From contig JADKBB010000051.1 in assembly GCA_016715195.1 (NCBI GenBank), forward strand, positions 1 through 12,580: DNA of 12,580 bases. The letters are read 5' to 3'. Of this stretch, positions 1 through 6,488 are shown piece by piece. The position numbers and the translations under genes are program-made. The notes beneath the pieces are model-generated. The model was not told the origin of the DNA and did not search any database. It saw only the letters and a program-made list of their open reading frames with translations. This DNA is from Candidatus Villigracilis proximus (GTDB lineage: Bacteria; Chloroflexota; Anaerolineae; Anaerolineales; Villigracilaceae). How positions within the stretch are numbered: the stretch's first letter is position 1; each line of letters begins with the position of its first letter.

Positions 1-32
1 GATTTACTTCTCTTTTATAGGATCAAGGCATC

Positions 33-866
33 ATGTATAACAATAAACTGGACTACTATCTAAACACATGGGGTCTTTCAAATCCGCAATTGCTCACGCA
101 AACAGTGACCAGTCATATCTACACGGTTACACACGATACTGAAACAGTGATCCTCAAACTGCTGTCAGCAACAGAGACGGATGAGCAGCGCGGCGCGGTG
201 TCTTTGCGTTGCTTTGATGGTCATGGAGCAGTGCGTCTTTTGCAATATGACGATGGCGCGCACTTGCTGGAATATGCCGCAGGTGACGAACTCGTAACAT
301 GGGTTGAACGTGGGGAGGACGAAAACGCCACGCGCGTCATTGCGCAAGTCATTCAACAGATTCATAGTGCCCCTCAGGATTCGCCGCATGATGGCTTGTT
401 CACTCTGGATCGCTGGTTTGTGGAATTGTTCAATAAAGCAGCGGCAGACAGGCAGGCTGGGATCGAGTCTATCTATGTGCGGAGCGCGCCTCTCGTGCGG
501 CGGCTGCTCGCTGACCAGCGCGAGATACGGGTACTGCACGGTGACATCCACCACCGCAATATCCGCCAGTCACCGCGCGGCTGGCTGGCTTTCGACCCGA
601 AAGGTGTGATCGGTGAGCGTACTTACGACTGCGCCAATACACTGTGCAACCCGGCGATGCCCGAACTTGTCCACAACGAAAAGCGATTGTTGACGAATGC
701 TGCGATCCTTGCGGATACACTCAAGATAGACTTTTCACGTGTGCTGGAGTTTACCTACGCTTATGCCTGCCTCAATGCAAGTCAGTGCCTGCGGATCGGC
801 GCGGAAGAGATGGTAGATTGGTCTCTCAATGTGGCTGTGATCATCGAACCGCATATTAAGTTGTAG
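33..866 (+). CDS. APH(6)/hydroxyurea-type antibiotic phosphotransferase-like kinase
   Basis: The 277-residue protein resembles the streptomycin 6-kinase / hydroxyurea phosphotransferase family, whose members transfer phosphate from ATP to a small-molecule hydroxyl in the cytoplasm. Visible kinase features are the N-lobe lysine in VILKL (K42), the catalytic loop HGDIHHRNI at residues 169-177 (D171, N176), the metal-binding FDPKG at 187-191 (D188) and GERTYD just after it. Both the length and the pairing of HGDxHHxNI with DPKG fit the family. The start at 33 is preceded by AAGG (25-28) and AGGA (19-22), both modest Shine-Dalgarno matches. All catalytic residues are present, so the enzyme is probably active, but its substrate cannot be read from the sequence; it may be a housekeeping metabolite kinase rather than a resistance gene. 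It ends 131 bases before the ilv leader peptide, which has its own promoter, so it is probably not part of the operon. Confidence 0.85.
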   Translation: MYNNKLDYYLNTWGLSNPQLLTQTVTSHIYTVTHDTETVILKLLSATETDEQRGAVSLRCFDGHGAVRLLQYDDGAHLLEYAAGDELVTWVERGEDENATRVIAQVIQQIHSAPQDSPHDGLFTLDRWFVELFNKAAADRQAGIESIYVRSAPLVRRLLADQREIRVLHGDIHHRNIRQSPRGWLAFDPKGVIGERTYDCANTLCNPAMPELVHNEKRLLTNAAILADTLKIDFSRVLEFTYAYACLNASQCLRIGAEEMVDWSLNVAVIIEPHIKL

Positions 867-924
867 CAGGAAAATCTTGATTTTATATGTGCGGATGCCA
901 GAACAACAAAATGTGATCGATCTG

Positions 925-968
925 ATTTTCCGAAATCTACATCACTGCCCTTGACGGATTTCCGAATC
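925..968. promoter_or_regulatory. Pair of similar small dyads, candidate operators
   Basis: Two related imperfect palindromes occur here: GATTTTCCGAAATC at 925-938 (arms GATTT/AAATC) and GATTCCGAATC at 958-968 (arms GATTC/GAATC around one base). Both share the TCCGAA core. Their centres are about 31-32 bases apart, close to three helical turns, and the second copy fills most of the spacer between the -35 and -10 hexamers. Such placement is typical of a repressor operator. No regulator is recognisable in the window, so this remains a candidate. Confidence 0.3.
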
Positions 969-978
969 TGCCTATAAT
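952..978 (+). promoter_or_regulatory. Sigma70-like promoter of the ilv-leu operon
   Basis: TTGACG at 952-957 (five of six consensus bases) and a perfect TATAAT at 973-978 are separated by 15 bases, shorter than the usual 17. The expected transcription start near 985 would leave only about 13 bases before the leader-peptide ATG at 998. Its position directly ahead of the leader peptide and attenuator supports its being the operon promoter. Confidence 0.6.
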
Positions 979-997
979 CGGACGAAATCAACAGCCC

Positions 998-1102
998 ATG
1001 AATCCAACTTTGTTCAGCCTCTCCCTTATTGTAGTAGTCCTTGCGGTCCTTATTATTAAGGATCAATTTTCGGTTAGGATGGCTGCGGTGAGAACGAAGT
1101 AG
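998..1102 (+). CDS. Branched-chain amino acid leader peptide (attenuator peptide)
   Basis: This 34-codon ORF is MNPTLFSLS, then a run of LIVVVLAVLII at residues 10-20, then a basic tail ending VRTK. Ten of eleven residues in the run are Leu, Ile or Val, and 14 of the 34 overall. This matches the design of the enterobacterial ilv leader peptides, in which scarcity of charged Leu/Ile/Val tRNAs stalls the ribosome. The ORF begins just after the promoter, ends 18 bases before the base of a terminator hairpin, and its codons 25-29 overlap the sequence that can pair with the terminator's left arm. There is no strong Shine-Dalgarno, and the predicted 5' UTR is very short, so initiation may be leaderless-like. 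It is too small and too early to be an enzyme; its role is regulatory in cis. Confidence 0.8.
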   Translation: MNPTLFSLSLIVVVLAVLIIKDQFSVRMAAVRTK

Positions 1103-1135
1103 ATCACTGAGTAAGTACGAAGAGCCGCCCTAACC
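1072..1135 (+). promoter_or_regulatory. Antiterminator pairing of the ilv attenuator
   Basis: GGTTAGGATGGCT (1072-1084) can pair with AGCCGCCCTAACC (1123-1135) over 13 positions: eleven Watson-Crick pairs, one G-U and one A-C mismatch. The second strand includes most of the left arm of the terminator stem plus its loop, so the two structures exclude each other. The first strand lies 15 or more bases past the Leu/Ile/Val codon run, so a ribosome stalled there would leave it free and the antiterminator could form. A competing upstream pairing is possible: CAGCC (992-996) and ATCCAAC (1002-1008) against GTT (1073-1075), GGAT (1077-1080) and GGCTG (1081-1085). That would release the terminator when the leader is not translated. 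Confidence 0.7.
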
Positions 1136-1151
1136 ACGGGCGGCTCTTTTT
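1121..1151 (+). terminator. Intrinsic terminator of the ilv attenuator
   Basis: AGAGCCGCCC (1121-1130) and GGGCGGCTCT (1138-1147) form a perfect 10-bp GC-rich stem with a 7-base loop, followed by a T run (1147-1151) and an AT-rich tail. It lies between the leader peptide stop and ilvD. It is therefore an attenuator terminator that decides whether transcription reaches the operon, not the end of the upstream kinase gene. Confidence 0.85.
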
Positions 1152-1167
1152 ATATCAATTAAGAACT

Positions 1168-1226
1168 GACCACAGACAATAGACTACAGACCACCAAACA
1201 TCGTCAATTGTCCATCGTCCATGGTC
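1168..1226. repeat. Heptad palindromic repeat, GAC family, copy 1 (before ilvD)
   Basis: The 59 bases divide exactly into eight heptads plus GTC. Four begin with GAC (1168, 1175, 1182, 1189), one is a central linker (1196-1202), and three begin with GTC (1203, 1210, 1217), with a closing GTC at 1224. Left and right halves are imperfect inverse complements. The element ends eight bases before the AAAGGAG ribosome-binding site of ilvD and would be transcribed downstream of the attenuator. It belongs to the same family as the repeats before ilvN, cimA and leuB. Confidence 0.85.
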
Positions 1227-1244
1227 TAAAATCAAAGGAGCATT

Positions 1245-2918
1245 ATGCGTTCAGATACAGTTAAAAAAGGTTATGAGAAAGCCCCGCATCGCGCGTTGCT
1301 GCGTGCCACGGGTTTGCAGGATGAAGATTTCAACAAGCCGTTTGTCGCCATTGTTAATTCGTATGTGGATGTTGTCCCCGGGCATGTGCATTTACAGGAG
1401 TTCGGCAAACTGGTGAAGGATGCTGTCCGCGCGGCGGGTGGTGTGCCGTTTGAGTTCAACACCATCGGCGTGGATGACGGAATCGCAATGGGCCACATGG
1501 GGATGAAGTACTCGCTTCCTTCTCGCGAACTAATTGCTGACTGCGTCGAGACCATGATCGAAGCTCATAGATTTGACGCCATGGTCTGCATCCCGAACTG
1601 CGACAAGATCGTGCCTGGCATGTTATTGGCTGCCATGCGAGTCAACGTGCCGACCATCTTTGTTTCCGGCGGCGCGATGAAAGCCGGCATGACTCCTGAT
1701 GGTGAAACGATTGATCTGATCTCCGTCTTTGAAGGCGTTGGCGCATTTTCAGCGGGGAAAATTGACGAGAAGCGATTATCCATTTTGGAAAAATTCGCCT
1801 GTCCATCCTGTGGCTCCTGTTCCGGCATGTTCACGGCCAACTCGATGAACTGTTTGATGGAAGTGCTCGGACTGGCGTTGCCTTATAACGGCTCTGCATT
1901 AGCCAAGACTCCCGAACGCGAAGACATCGCCAGACGTGCCGCCGCGCAGGTCATGACCCTCATCGAACGCGATATCAAGCCGCGTGACATCATCACCGCC
2001 GAAGCCATTGACGACGCATTTGCATTAGATATGGCAATGGGTGGTTCATCCAATACTGTGCTGCATACGCTGGCATTGGCCAACGAAGCCGGTGTGCCTT
2101 ATCCATTGGAACGCATCAATTCAGTTGCTGATAAAGTGCCGCATATCTGTAAAGTGAGTCCGGCGGGCAAATGGCACATGGAAGATGTGCATCGCGCAGG
2201 CGGAATCCCTGCCATCTTGAACGAAGTGCAGCGCGGAACAGGCATGCTGCATTTGGACCGCATCACCGTAACAGGCAAGACTCTGGGGGAATCGATTCAA
2301 GGTTGTGAGATCAAAGACGAAGAAGTCATTCATAAATATGAAAATGCATATTCCAAACGCGGCGGTTTGTCTATTTTGTTTGGTAATCTCGCACCCAAGG
2401 GTTCGGTTGTAAAAGTGGGCGGCGTGAGCCCGGCCATGATGAAGTTTGAAGGTCCGGCTGTTATCTTCGAATCACAGGATGAAGCCATGGCTGGCATTAT
2501 TGCAGGCAAGGTCAAAGCCGGTGATTGTGTTGTTGTTCGTTACGAAGGTCCAAAGGGCGGACCTGGCATGCAGGAAATGCTTTCGCCCACGTCCGCAATT
2601 ATGGGGCAGGGACTTGGCGACAAGGTGGCGCTCATCACGGATGGTCGTTTCAGCGGCGGGACTCGCGGCGCATGTATCGGTCACGTTTCACCGGAAGCCG
2701 CTGCGGGCGGTCCGATTGGGGCGATCCAGGCTGGGGATGTAATCCAAATTGATTTGGTGGCACGCAGTCTCAACGTTAAGTTAAGTGACGCGGAGATTCA
2801 AAGTCGGCTGGATGCGCTGCCTCCGTTCAAATCCACAGTCACATCCAAGTGGTTGAAGCGATATTCGCATTTTGTAACGAGCGCGGATACAGGCGCAATT
2901 CTGAATTCAGAATTATGA
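1245..2918 (+). CDS. ilvD: Dihydroxy-acid dehydratase
   Basis: IlvD dehydrates 2,3-dihydroxyisovalerate and 2,3-dihydroxy-3-methylvalerate to the 2-oxo acids, the third shared step to valine and isoleucine. The 557-residue length is normal for the bacterial family. Visible cluster and metal motifs are NCDK at 118-121 (C119) and CPSCGSCSGM starting at residue 186 (C192), with GVDDGIAMGH and LPSRELIADC in the N-terminal domain and SGGTRGACIGHVSPEA near the C-terminus. Where [2Fe-2S] members carry Cys in a TPCN motif, this protein reads VPGHVHL as in E. coli IlvD, which suggests an oxygen-labile [4Fe-4S] enzyme (inference). The ATG at 1245 has AAAGGAG (1234-1240) four bases upstream. The last residues (NSEL) and the TGA stop lie inside a heptad repeat, so the native C-terminus has been replaced or extended by the repeat. 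It is the first structural gene after the attenuator. Confidence 0.97.
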   Translation: MRSDTVKKGYEKAPHRALLRATGLQDEDFNKPFVAIVNSYVDVVPGHVHLQEFGKLVKDAVRAAGGVPFEFNTIGVDDGIAMGHMGMKYSLPSRELIADCVETMIEAHRFDAMVCIPNCDKIVPGMLLAAMRVNVPTIFVSGGAMKAGMTPDGETIDLISVFEGVGAFSAGKIDEKRLSILEKFACPSCGSCSGMFTANSMNCLMEVLGLALPYNGSALAKTPEREDIARRAAAQVMTLIERDIKPRDIITAEAIDDAFALDMAMGGSSNTVLHTLALANEAGVPYPLERINSVADKVPHICKVSPAGKWHMEDVHRAGGIPAILNEVQRGTGMLHLDRITVTGKTLGESIQGCEIKDEEVIHKYENAYSKRGGLSILFGNLAPKGSVVKVGGVSPAMMKFEGPAVIFESQDEAMAGIIAGKVKAGDCVVVRYEGPKGGPGMQEMLSPTSAIMGQGLGDKVALITDGRFSGGTRGACIGHVSPEAAAGGPIGAIQAGDVIQIDLVARSLNVKLSDAEIQSRLDALPPFKSTVTSKWLKRYSHFVTSADTGAILNSEL

Positions 2919-2930
2919 ATTCAGAATTAT
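2903..2930. repeat. Heptad repeat, GAA family, copy 1 (ilvD-ilvB junction)
   Basis: Four in-phase heptads alternate as GAATTCA and GAATTAT, twice over, giving a tandem 14-base repeat. The array starts inside the ilvD coding region, encodes its last residues and stop (2916-2918), and ends five bases before the AAGGAG motif of ilvB (GGAG at 2936-2939). No inverse half is present, although GAATTC is self-complementary. Confidence 0.8.
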
Positions 2931-2944
2931 AAAAAGGAGAGCAA

Positions 2945-4630
2945 ATGAAAAAGACAGGTGCAGAAATTTTATGGGAATGTGTGGTGCGCGAAGGCGTGGA
3001 AGTCGTCTTCGGGTATCCGGGCGGGGCGAATATGCCGATCTACGACGCGATGTTAAGTTATCCGATCCATCATGTATTGGTGCGGCATGAGCAGGGTGGG
3101 GCGCACATGGCGGATGGGTACGCGCGTGCTTCGGGCAAGGTGGGGATGGCGATGGGCACATCAGGCCCGGGTGCAACGAACCTTGTGACGGGCATTGCCA
3201 CGGCGATGATGGATTCTGTTCCTGTAGTATTCGTTACGGGACAGGTCGCCGCGCACCTGATCGGCGGGGATGCATTTCAAGAAGTGGATATGACCGGTAT
3301 TACCTTGCCGATCACAAAGCACAATTATCTGGTAACACGTGCCGATGAAATTGCAGAAGTTGTGCGTGAGGCATTTTACATCGCACGCAGTGGACGTCCC
3401 GGCCCGGTGTTGATCGATATTTGTAAGAACGCGCAAGTTGAGTCATGCGAATTTGAATACCCTGAAAATGTAAAACTCCCCGGCTATCAACCCGTTGACC
3501 ATTCACCGAAGGAAGCATTGGAGAACGCGGTCAAATTGATCGAGAAGGCGCAGCGCCCGGTCATCTTGTGCGGACATGGTGTACTGGTTTCCAAAGCTGA
3601 AGAAGCATTGATGAACTTTGCGGTCAAAACACAAACTCCGGTTGCCAGCACCTTGCTTGGGCTTGGCGCGTTCCCTGCTTCACATGAATTAAGCCTTGGC
3701 ATGATGGGCATGCATGGTGAAGTCCATACCAATCTGGCGATCCAGAATTCTGATCTGATCCTGGCTTTCGGTATGCGCTTCGATGACCGCGTGACAGGCA
3801 CGTTGAAAACATACGCGCCGCACGCGAAGAAAATTCACGTTGAAATTGATCCATCTGAAATTCACAAGAACGTAGCCGTGGATGTTCCGTTGGTGGGTGA
3901 CTTGAAAACCGTTCTGACAGATCTCGTGCCGATGGTCGATGAATACGATCATGAAGAATGGAAGAAGCAGATCAACGAATGGAAATCAGAAGCCGATGCA
4001 CGCAGCATTATGAACTGGCCGGATGATGGCAAGTTGTATGTGCCGCATTTGATCGGTGATATTTGGAAGGCAACCGGCGGCGGCGCGATCGTCACCACGG
4101 ATGTGGGTCAACACCAAATGTGGACCGCGCAATATTATGCTTTCGACAAACCAAATCGCTGGCTTACTTCGGGCGGCGCGGGCACGATGGGCTTTGGTCT
4201 GCCTTCTGCCATCGGTGCATGGTTCGCGAACAAAGAACAGGAAGTGTGGGCTGTGGCCGGTGACGGTGGTTTCCAGATGACCGCCGCCGAACTCACCACC
4301 GCTGTTCAGGAAGGCGCGAACGTGAAAGTTGCGATCATGAATAACAGCTTCCTCGGCATGGTGCGTCAGTGGCAGGAATTCTTCTTTGAGAAGCGTTACT
4401 CTGCTGTGAACATGCTTTCCCCTGATTTTGTGAAACTGGCCGAAGCGCACGGAGTCCCTGCTCGGCGTGTGACCAAGCGCGAGGAAGTGGATGAAGCGAT
4501 TGCCTGGGCGCGCAGTATCAAAGGCCCGACCGTGATCGAGTTCAAAGTGGAAATGGAAGATGCAGTCTACCCGATGGTTCCCGCAGGCGCGGCGTTGGAT
4601 CAGATGTTGCAGAGACCGGTGAAGAAATAA
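2945..4630 (+). CDS. ilvB: Acetolactate synthase, large (catalytic) subunit
   Basis: IlvB joins two pyruvates to 2-acetolactate, or pyruvate and 2-oxobutyrate to 2-aceto-2-hydroxybutyrate, using thiamine diphosphate, Mg2+ and FAD. The 561-residue length is typical. The N-terminal ThDP-binding domain shows GYPGGANMPIYDA (23-35) and RHEQGGAHMADGYARASG (47-64), with catalytic glutamate E49 and GTSGPGATN following. A central FAD-binding domain contains FGMRFDDRVTG. The C-terminal ThDP domain contains the GDGGFQM...NN signature (G439 to N467) and MVRQWQEFF. The ATG at 2945 has GGAG (2936-2939) at good spacing. The small regulatory subunit gene follows, as in most bacteria, so the product should form an IlvBN holoenzyme. 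The sequence shows no anomaly. Confidence 0.97.
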   Translation: MKKTGAEILWECVVREGVEVVFGYPGGANMPIYDAMLSYPIHHVLVRHEQGGAHMADGYARASGKVGMAMGTSGPGATNLVTGIATAMMDSVPVVFVTGQVAAHLIGGDAFQEVDMTGITLPITKHNYLVTRADEIAEVVREAFYIARSGRPGPVLIDICKNAQVESCEFEYPENVKLPGYQPVDHSPKEALENAVKLIEKAQRPVILCGHGVLVSKAEEALMNFAVKTQTPVASTLLGLGAFPASHELSLGMMGMHGEVHTNLAIQNSDLILAFGMRFDDRVTGTLKTYAPHAKKIHVEIDPSEIHKNVAVDVPLVGDLKTVLTDLVPMVDEYDHEEWKKQINEWKSEADARSIMNWPDDGKLYVPHLIGDIWKATGGGAIVTTDVGQHQMWTAQYYAFDKPNRWLTSGGAGTMGFGLPSAIGAWFANKEQEVWAVAGDGGFQMTAAELTTAVQEGANVKVAIMNNSFLGMVRQWQEFFFEKRYSAVNMLSPDFVKLAEAHGVPARRVTKREEVDEAIAWARSIKGPTVIEFKVEMEDAVYPMVPAGAALDQMLQRPVKK

Positions 4631-4635
4631 AAATC

Positions 4636-4687
4636 GACCATAGACGATGGACGGCGGACGATGGTCTGTGGTCAATTGTCTATCGTC
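4636..4687. repeat. Heptad palindromic repeat, GAC family, copy 2 (ilvB-ilvN)
   Basis: Seven heptads plus GTC: four begin with GAC (4636, 4643, 4650, 4657) and three with GTC (4664, 4671, 4678), with a closing GTC at 4685. GACCATAGAC (4636-4645) pairs with GTCTGTGGTC (4664-4673) over ten positions with one G-T. It starts five bases after the ilvB stop and ends four bases before the ribosome-binding site of ilvN. Confidence 0.87.
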
Positions 4688-4706
4688 GAAAAAGGAGTTA
4701 CAAAGA

Positions 4707-5267
4707 ATGAACTACACTTTCATTGCATTAGTAGAAAATAAACCCGGCGTGTTGAACCGCGTGGCTTCGCTCTTTCGCCGCCGTAATTTCAATATTGAAT
4801 CCCTCGCTGTCGGGCGGACTGAAAACCCGGAAGTCTCACGCATGACCGTGGTGGTGGATTGTCCCAACGGCGATATGGATGCGCACAAGATCGAAGCGAA
4901 TCTGTATAAACTGGTCAACGTGATCGATGTGCAGGACGTCACGCGTCAACCTTCGGTAACCCGTGATCTGGCTCTGATCAAAATAAAGGTCGGCCCCGAG
5001 AAACGTGCTGAAGTTAACGGCCTCGCAGAAATTTTCCGCGCTCACATTGTGGACGTGGCATTTGATTCAGTGATCGTTGAGATCACCGGCACCGAAGATA
5101 AGATCGAAGGCATGATCGAACTTCTGCGTCCGCTGGGAATCGTGGAAATGGTACGCACCGGCCAGGTGGCGATGACACGCGGTCTGACAGATGGCGTGCG
5201 CCGTGTGCAGGGTGTCACCGGAAACCGCTACGAAGATGTATCTGAAATGGCGGAAATGGCGCCGTAA
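4707..5267 (+). CDS. ilvN: Acetolactate synthase, small (regulatory) subunit
   Basis: IlvN activates the IlvB catalytic subunit and usually confers valine feedback inhibition. The 186-residue product has an N-terminal ACT domain (about residues 2-76) with the effector-site pattern ENKPGVLNRVASLFRRR (10-26) and NIESLAVG (29-36). A C-terminal ALS small-subunit domain follows, from about RDLALIKIKVG to MVRTGQVAMTRG, with a slightly extended acidic tail. ATG 4707 is chosen because AAGGAG (4692-4697) sits nine bases upstream and the ACT domain begins right after it. An upstream in-frame ATG at 4647 would add 20 residues encoded by the intergenic repeat and is rejected. The intact ACT domain suggests feedback control, most likely by valine (inference). 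Confidence 0.95.
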   Translation: MNYTFIALVENKPGVLNRVASLFRRRNFNIESLAVGRTENPEVSRMTVVVDCPNGDMDAHKIEANLYKLVNVIDVQDVTRQPSVTRDLALIKIKVGPEKRAEVNGLAEIFRAHIVDVAFDSVIVEITGTEDKIEGMIELLRPLGIVEMVRTGQVAMTRGLTDGVRRVQGVTGNRYEDVSEMAEMAP

Positions 5268-5270
5268 CGG

Positions 5271-5305
5271 AAATTATGAATTATGAAGGATGAAGGATGA
5301 GTACA
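5271..5305. repeat. Heptad repeat, GAA family, copy 2 (ilvN-ilvC)
   Basis: In-phase heptads AAATTAT, GAATTAT, GAAGGAT, GAAGGAT and GAGTACA begin three bases after the ilvN stop. A short inverse follows: GAAGG (5292-5296) can pair with CCTTC (5307-5311). The rest of the spacer to the AGGAG motif of ilvC (5353-5357) is AT-rich, with an imperfect AAATTT/AAAATT palindrome and no other recognisable feature. Confidence 0.6.
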
Positions 5306-5365
5306 GCCTTCTCCTGAAAAATGAAATTTAAAATTCGATAAAAATAAAAACTAGGAGAAACTAAC

Positions 5366-6418
5366 ATGGCAAAGATCGATTTTGGCGGTACAGTAGAAGA
5401 AGTGGTAACACGCGAAGAGTTTTCACTTGATAAGGCGCGCGAAGTATTGAAGAATGAAGTTGTGGCCGTCCTCGGCTATGGAGTGCAGGGACCTGCACAG
5501 GCGATGAACATGCGCGATAACGGCATCAACGTCATCGTCGGTCAGCGCGAAGGGACTTCCAATTGGGATAAGGCCATTGCAGACGGCTGGGTTCCTGGTG
5601 AGACTCTCTTCAATGTCGAAGAAGCCACCGAACGCGGCACTGTTGTTCAATATCTGCTTTCCGATGCCGGTCAGCGCTCACAATGGCCGAAGATCGTGGA
5701 ACATCTTAACGAAGGCGATATGCTCTACTTCTCACACGGATTCTCGATCGCATTCAAAGATCAGACCGGTGTCATTCCTCCTCCACATGTGGATGTGGCT
5801 TTAGTTGCGCCCAAGGGTTCCGGCCGCAGCGTCCGTGATAACTTCCTCGAAGGCTCAGGTATCAATGCCAGTTTCGCCGTCCATCAGGATGCGACAGGCC
5901 GTGCCAAGGAACGTACCATTGCTTTGGGTATCGCCATTGGTGCAGGATATTTATTCTCCACCACTTTTGAAAATGAAGTCCATTCCGATCTGACAGGTGA
6001 GCGCGGAATTTTGATGGGCGCTCTCGCGGGCGTGATGGAAGCGCAGTACAACGAACTCCGCAAGAATGGACATTCTCCCTCCGAAGCCTTCAATGAAACT
6101 GTGGAAGAACTTACACAATCTCTCATCCGTCTCGTCGGCAAGAACGGCATGGACTGGATGTACGCCAACTGCTCCACCACCGCCCAGCGCGGCGCGTTGG
6201 ATTGGAAGGATAAATTCCGTGATGCCACCGCTCCTGTTTTCAAGGATCTGTATCAGAGCGTAGTCACCGGCAACGAAGCCCGCATTACTCTCGAAGCCAA
6301 CAGTCAGCCTGATTACCGCGCAAAACTTGAAGTGGAACTTGCTGCCATCCGTGACTCTGAAATGTGGCGCGCTGGCGCTGCTGTCCGCTCATTACGCCCT
6401 GAGAATTGGAAGAAATAA
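5366..6418 (+). CDS. ilvC: Ketol-acid reductoisomerase (fungal/mitochondrial-like class I)
   Basis: IlvC isomerises and reduces 2-acetolactate and 2-aceto-2-hydroxybutyrate to the dihydroxy acids, using NAD(P)H and Mg2+. The Rossmann domain shows GYGVQG (38-43) followed by the cofactor-loop region GQREGTSNW (59-67). SHGFSI contains H124, and HSDLTGERGILMG contains the metal ligands D208 and E212. The 350-residue length and the C-terminal knotted domain indicate class I. Many blocks match my recollection of yeast Ilv5 rather than ordinary bacterial IlvC: GHSPSEAFNETVEE, MYxxCSTTAxRGALDW, NSQPDYRxKLExEL and a terminal SLRPEN. Cofactor preference cannot be settled from the loop. ATG 5366 has AGGAG (5353-5357) eight bases upstream. 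The gene lies between ilvN and leuA in the operon. Confidence 0.96.
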   Translation: MAKIDFGGTVEEVVTREEFSLDKAREVLKNEVVAVLGYGVQGPAQAMNMRDNGINVIVGQREGTSNWDKAIADGWVPGETLFNVEEATERGTVVQYLLSDAGQRSQWPKIVEHLNEGDMLYFSHGFSIAFKDQTGVIPPPHVDVALVAPKGSGRSVRDNFLEGSGINASFAVHQDATGRAKERTIALGIAIGAGYLFSTTFENEVHSDLTGERGILMGALAGVMEAQYNELRKNGHSPSEAFNETVEELTQSLIRLVGKNGMDWMYANCSTTAQRGALDWKDKFRDATAPVFKDLYQSVVTGNEARITLEANSQPDYRAKLEVELAAIRDSEMWRAGAAVRSLRPENWKK

Positions 6419-6474
6419 AGAGTAAGTAGTAATTGGTAAATGGTAATTACCAATCTCCAATTACCATTTACCAA
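6419..6474. repeat. Heptad palindromic repeat, GTAA family (ilvC-leuA)
   Basis: Eight heptads begin immediately after the ilvC stop: four of the form NNNGTAA (6419, 6426, 6433, 6440), then four inverse-type heptads (TTACCAA, TCTCCAA, TTACCAT, TTACCAA). The inner part is a perfect 16-bp inverted repeat, TTGGTAAATGGTAATT (6433-6448) against AATTACCATTTACCAA (6459-6474), with a 10-base loop. There is no T run, so it is not an intrinsic terminator. It ends four bases before the AGGAG of leuA (6479-6483). Confidence 0.85.
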
Positions 6475-6488
6475 CTTTAGGAGTTCGT

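Noticed and set aside
870..890. Possible terminator after the kinase gene (AAAATC/GATTTT)
   Set aside because: The stem is six AT-rich pairs with only two loop bases and no proper T run, so it is too weak to support.
782..1066. 94-codon minus-strand frame over the operon control region
   Set aside because: It overlaps the kinase gene end, the promoter and the leader peptide, and its translation has no recognisable features.
867..1160. T-box riboswitch upstream of ilvD
   Set aside because: No T-box sequence or specifier-loop architecture was seen. The leader peptide and the mutually exclusive stems explain the region better.
3986..4675. 229-codon open frame on the minus strand opposite ilvB
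   Set aside because: It mirrors the conserved ilvB coding sequence, has no recognisable domain, and runs through the intergenic repeat. It is a shadow frame.
4647..4706. In-frame ATG at 4647 as the start of ilvN
   Set aside because: The extra 20 residues are encoded by the intergenic heptad repeat, while ATG 4707 has AAGGAG at proper spacing and begins right at the ACT domain.
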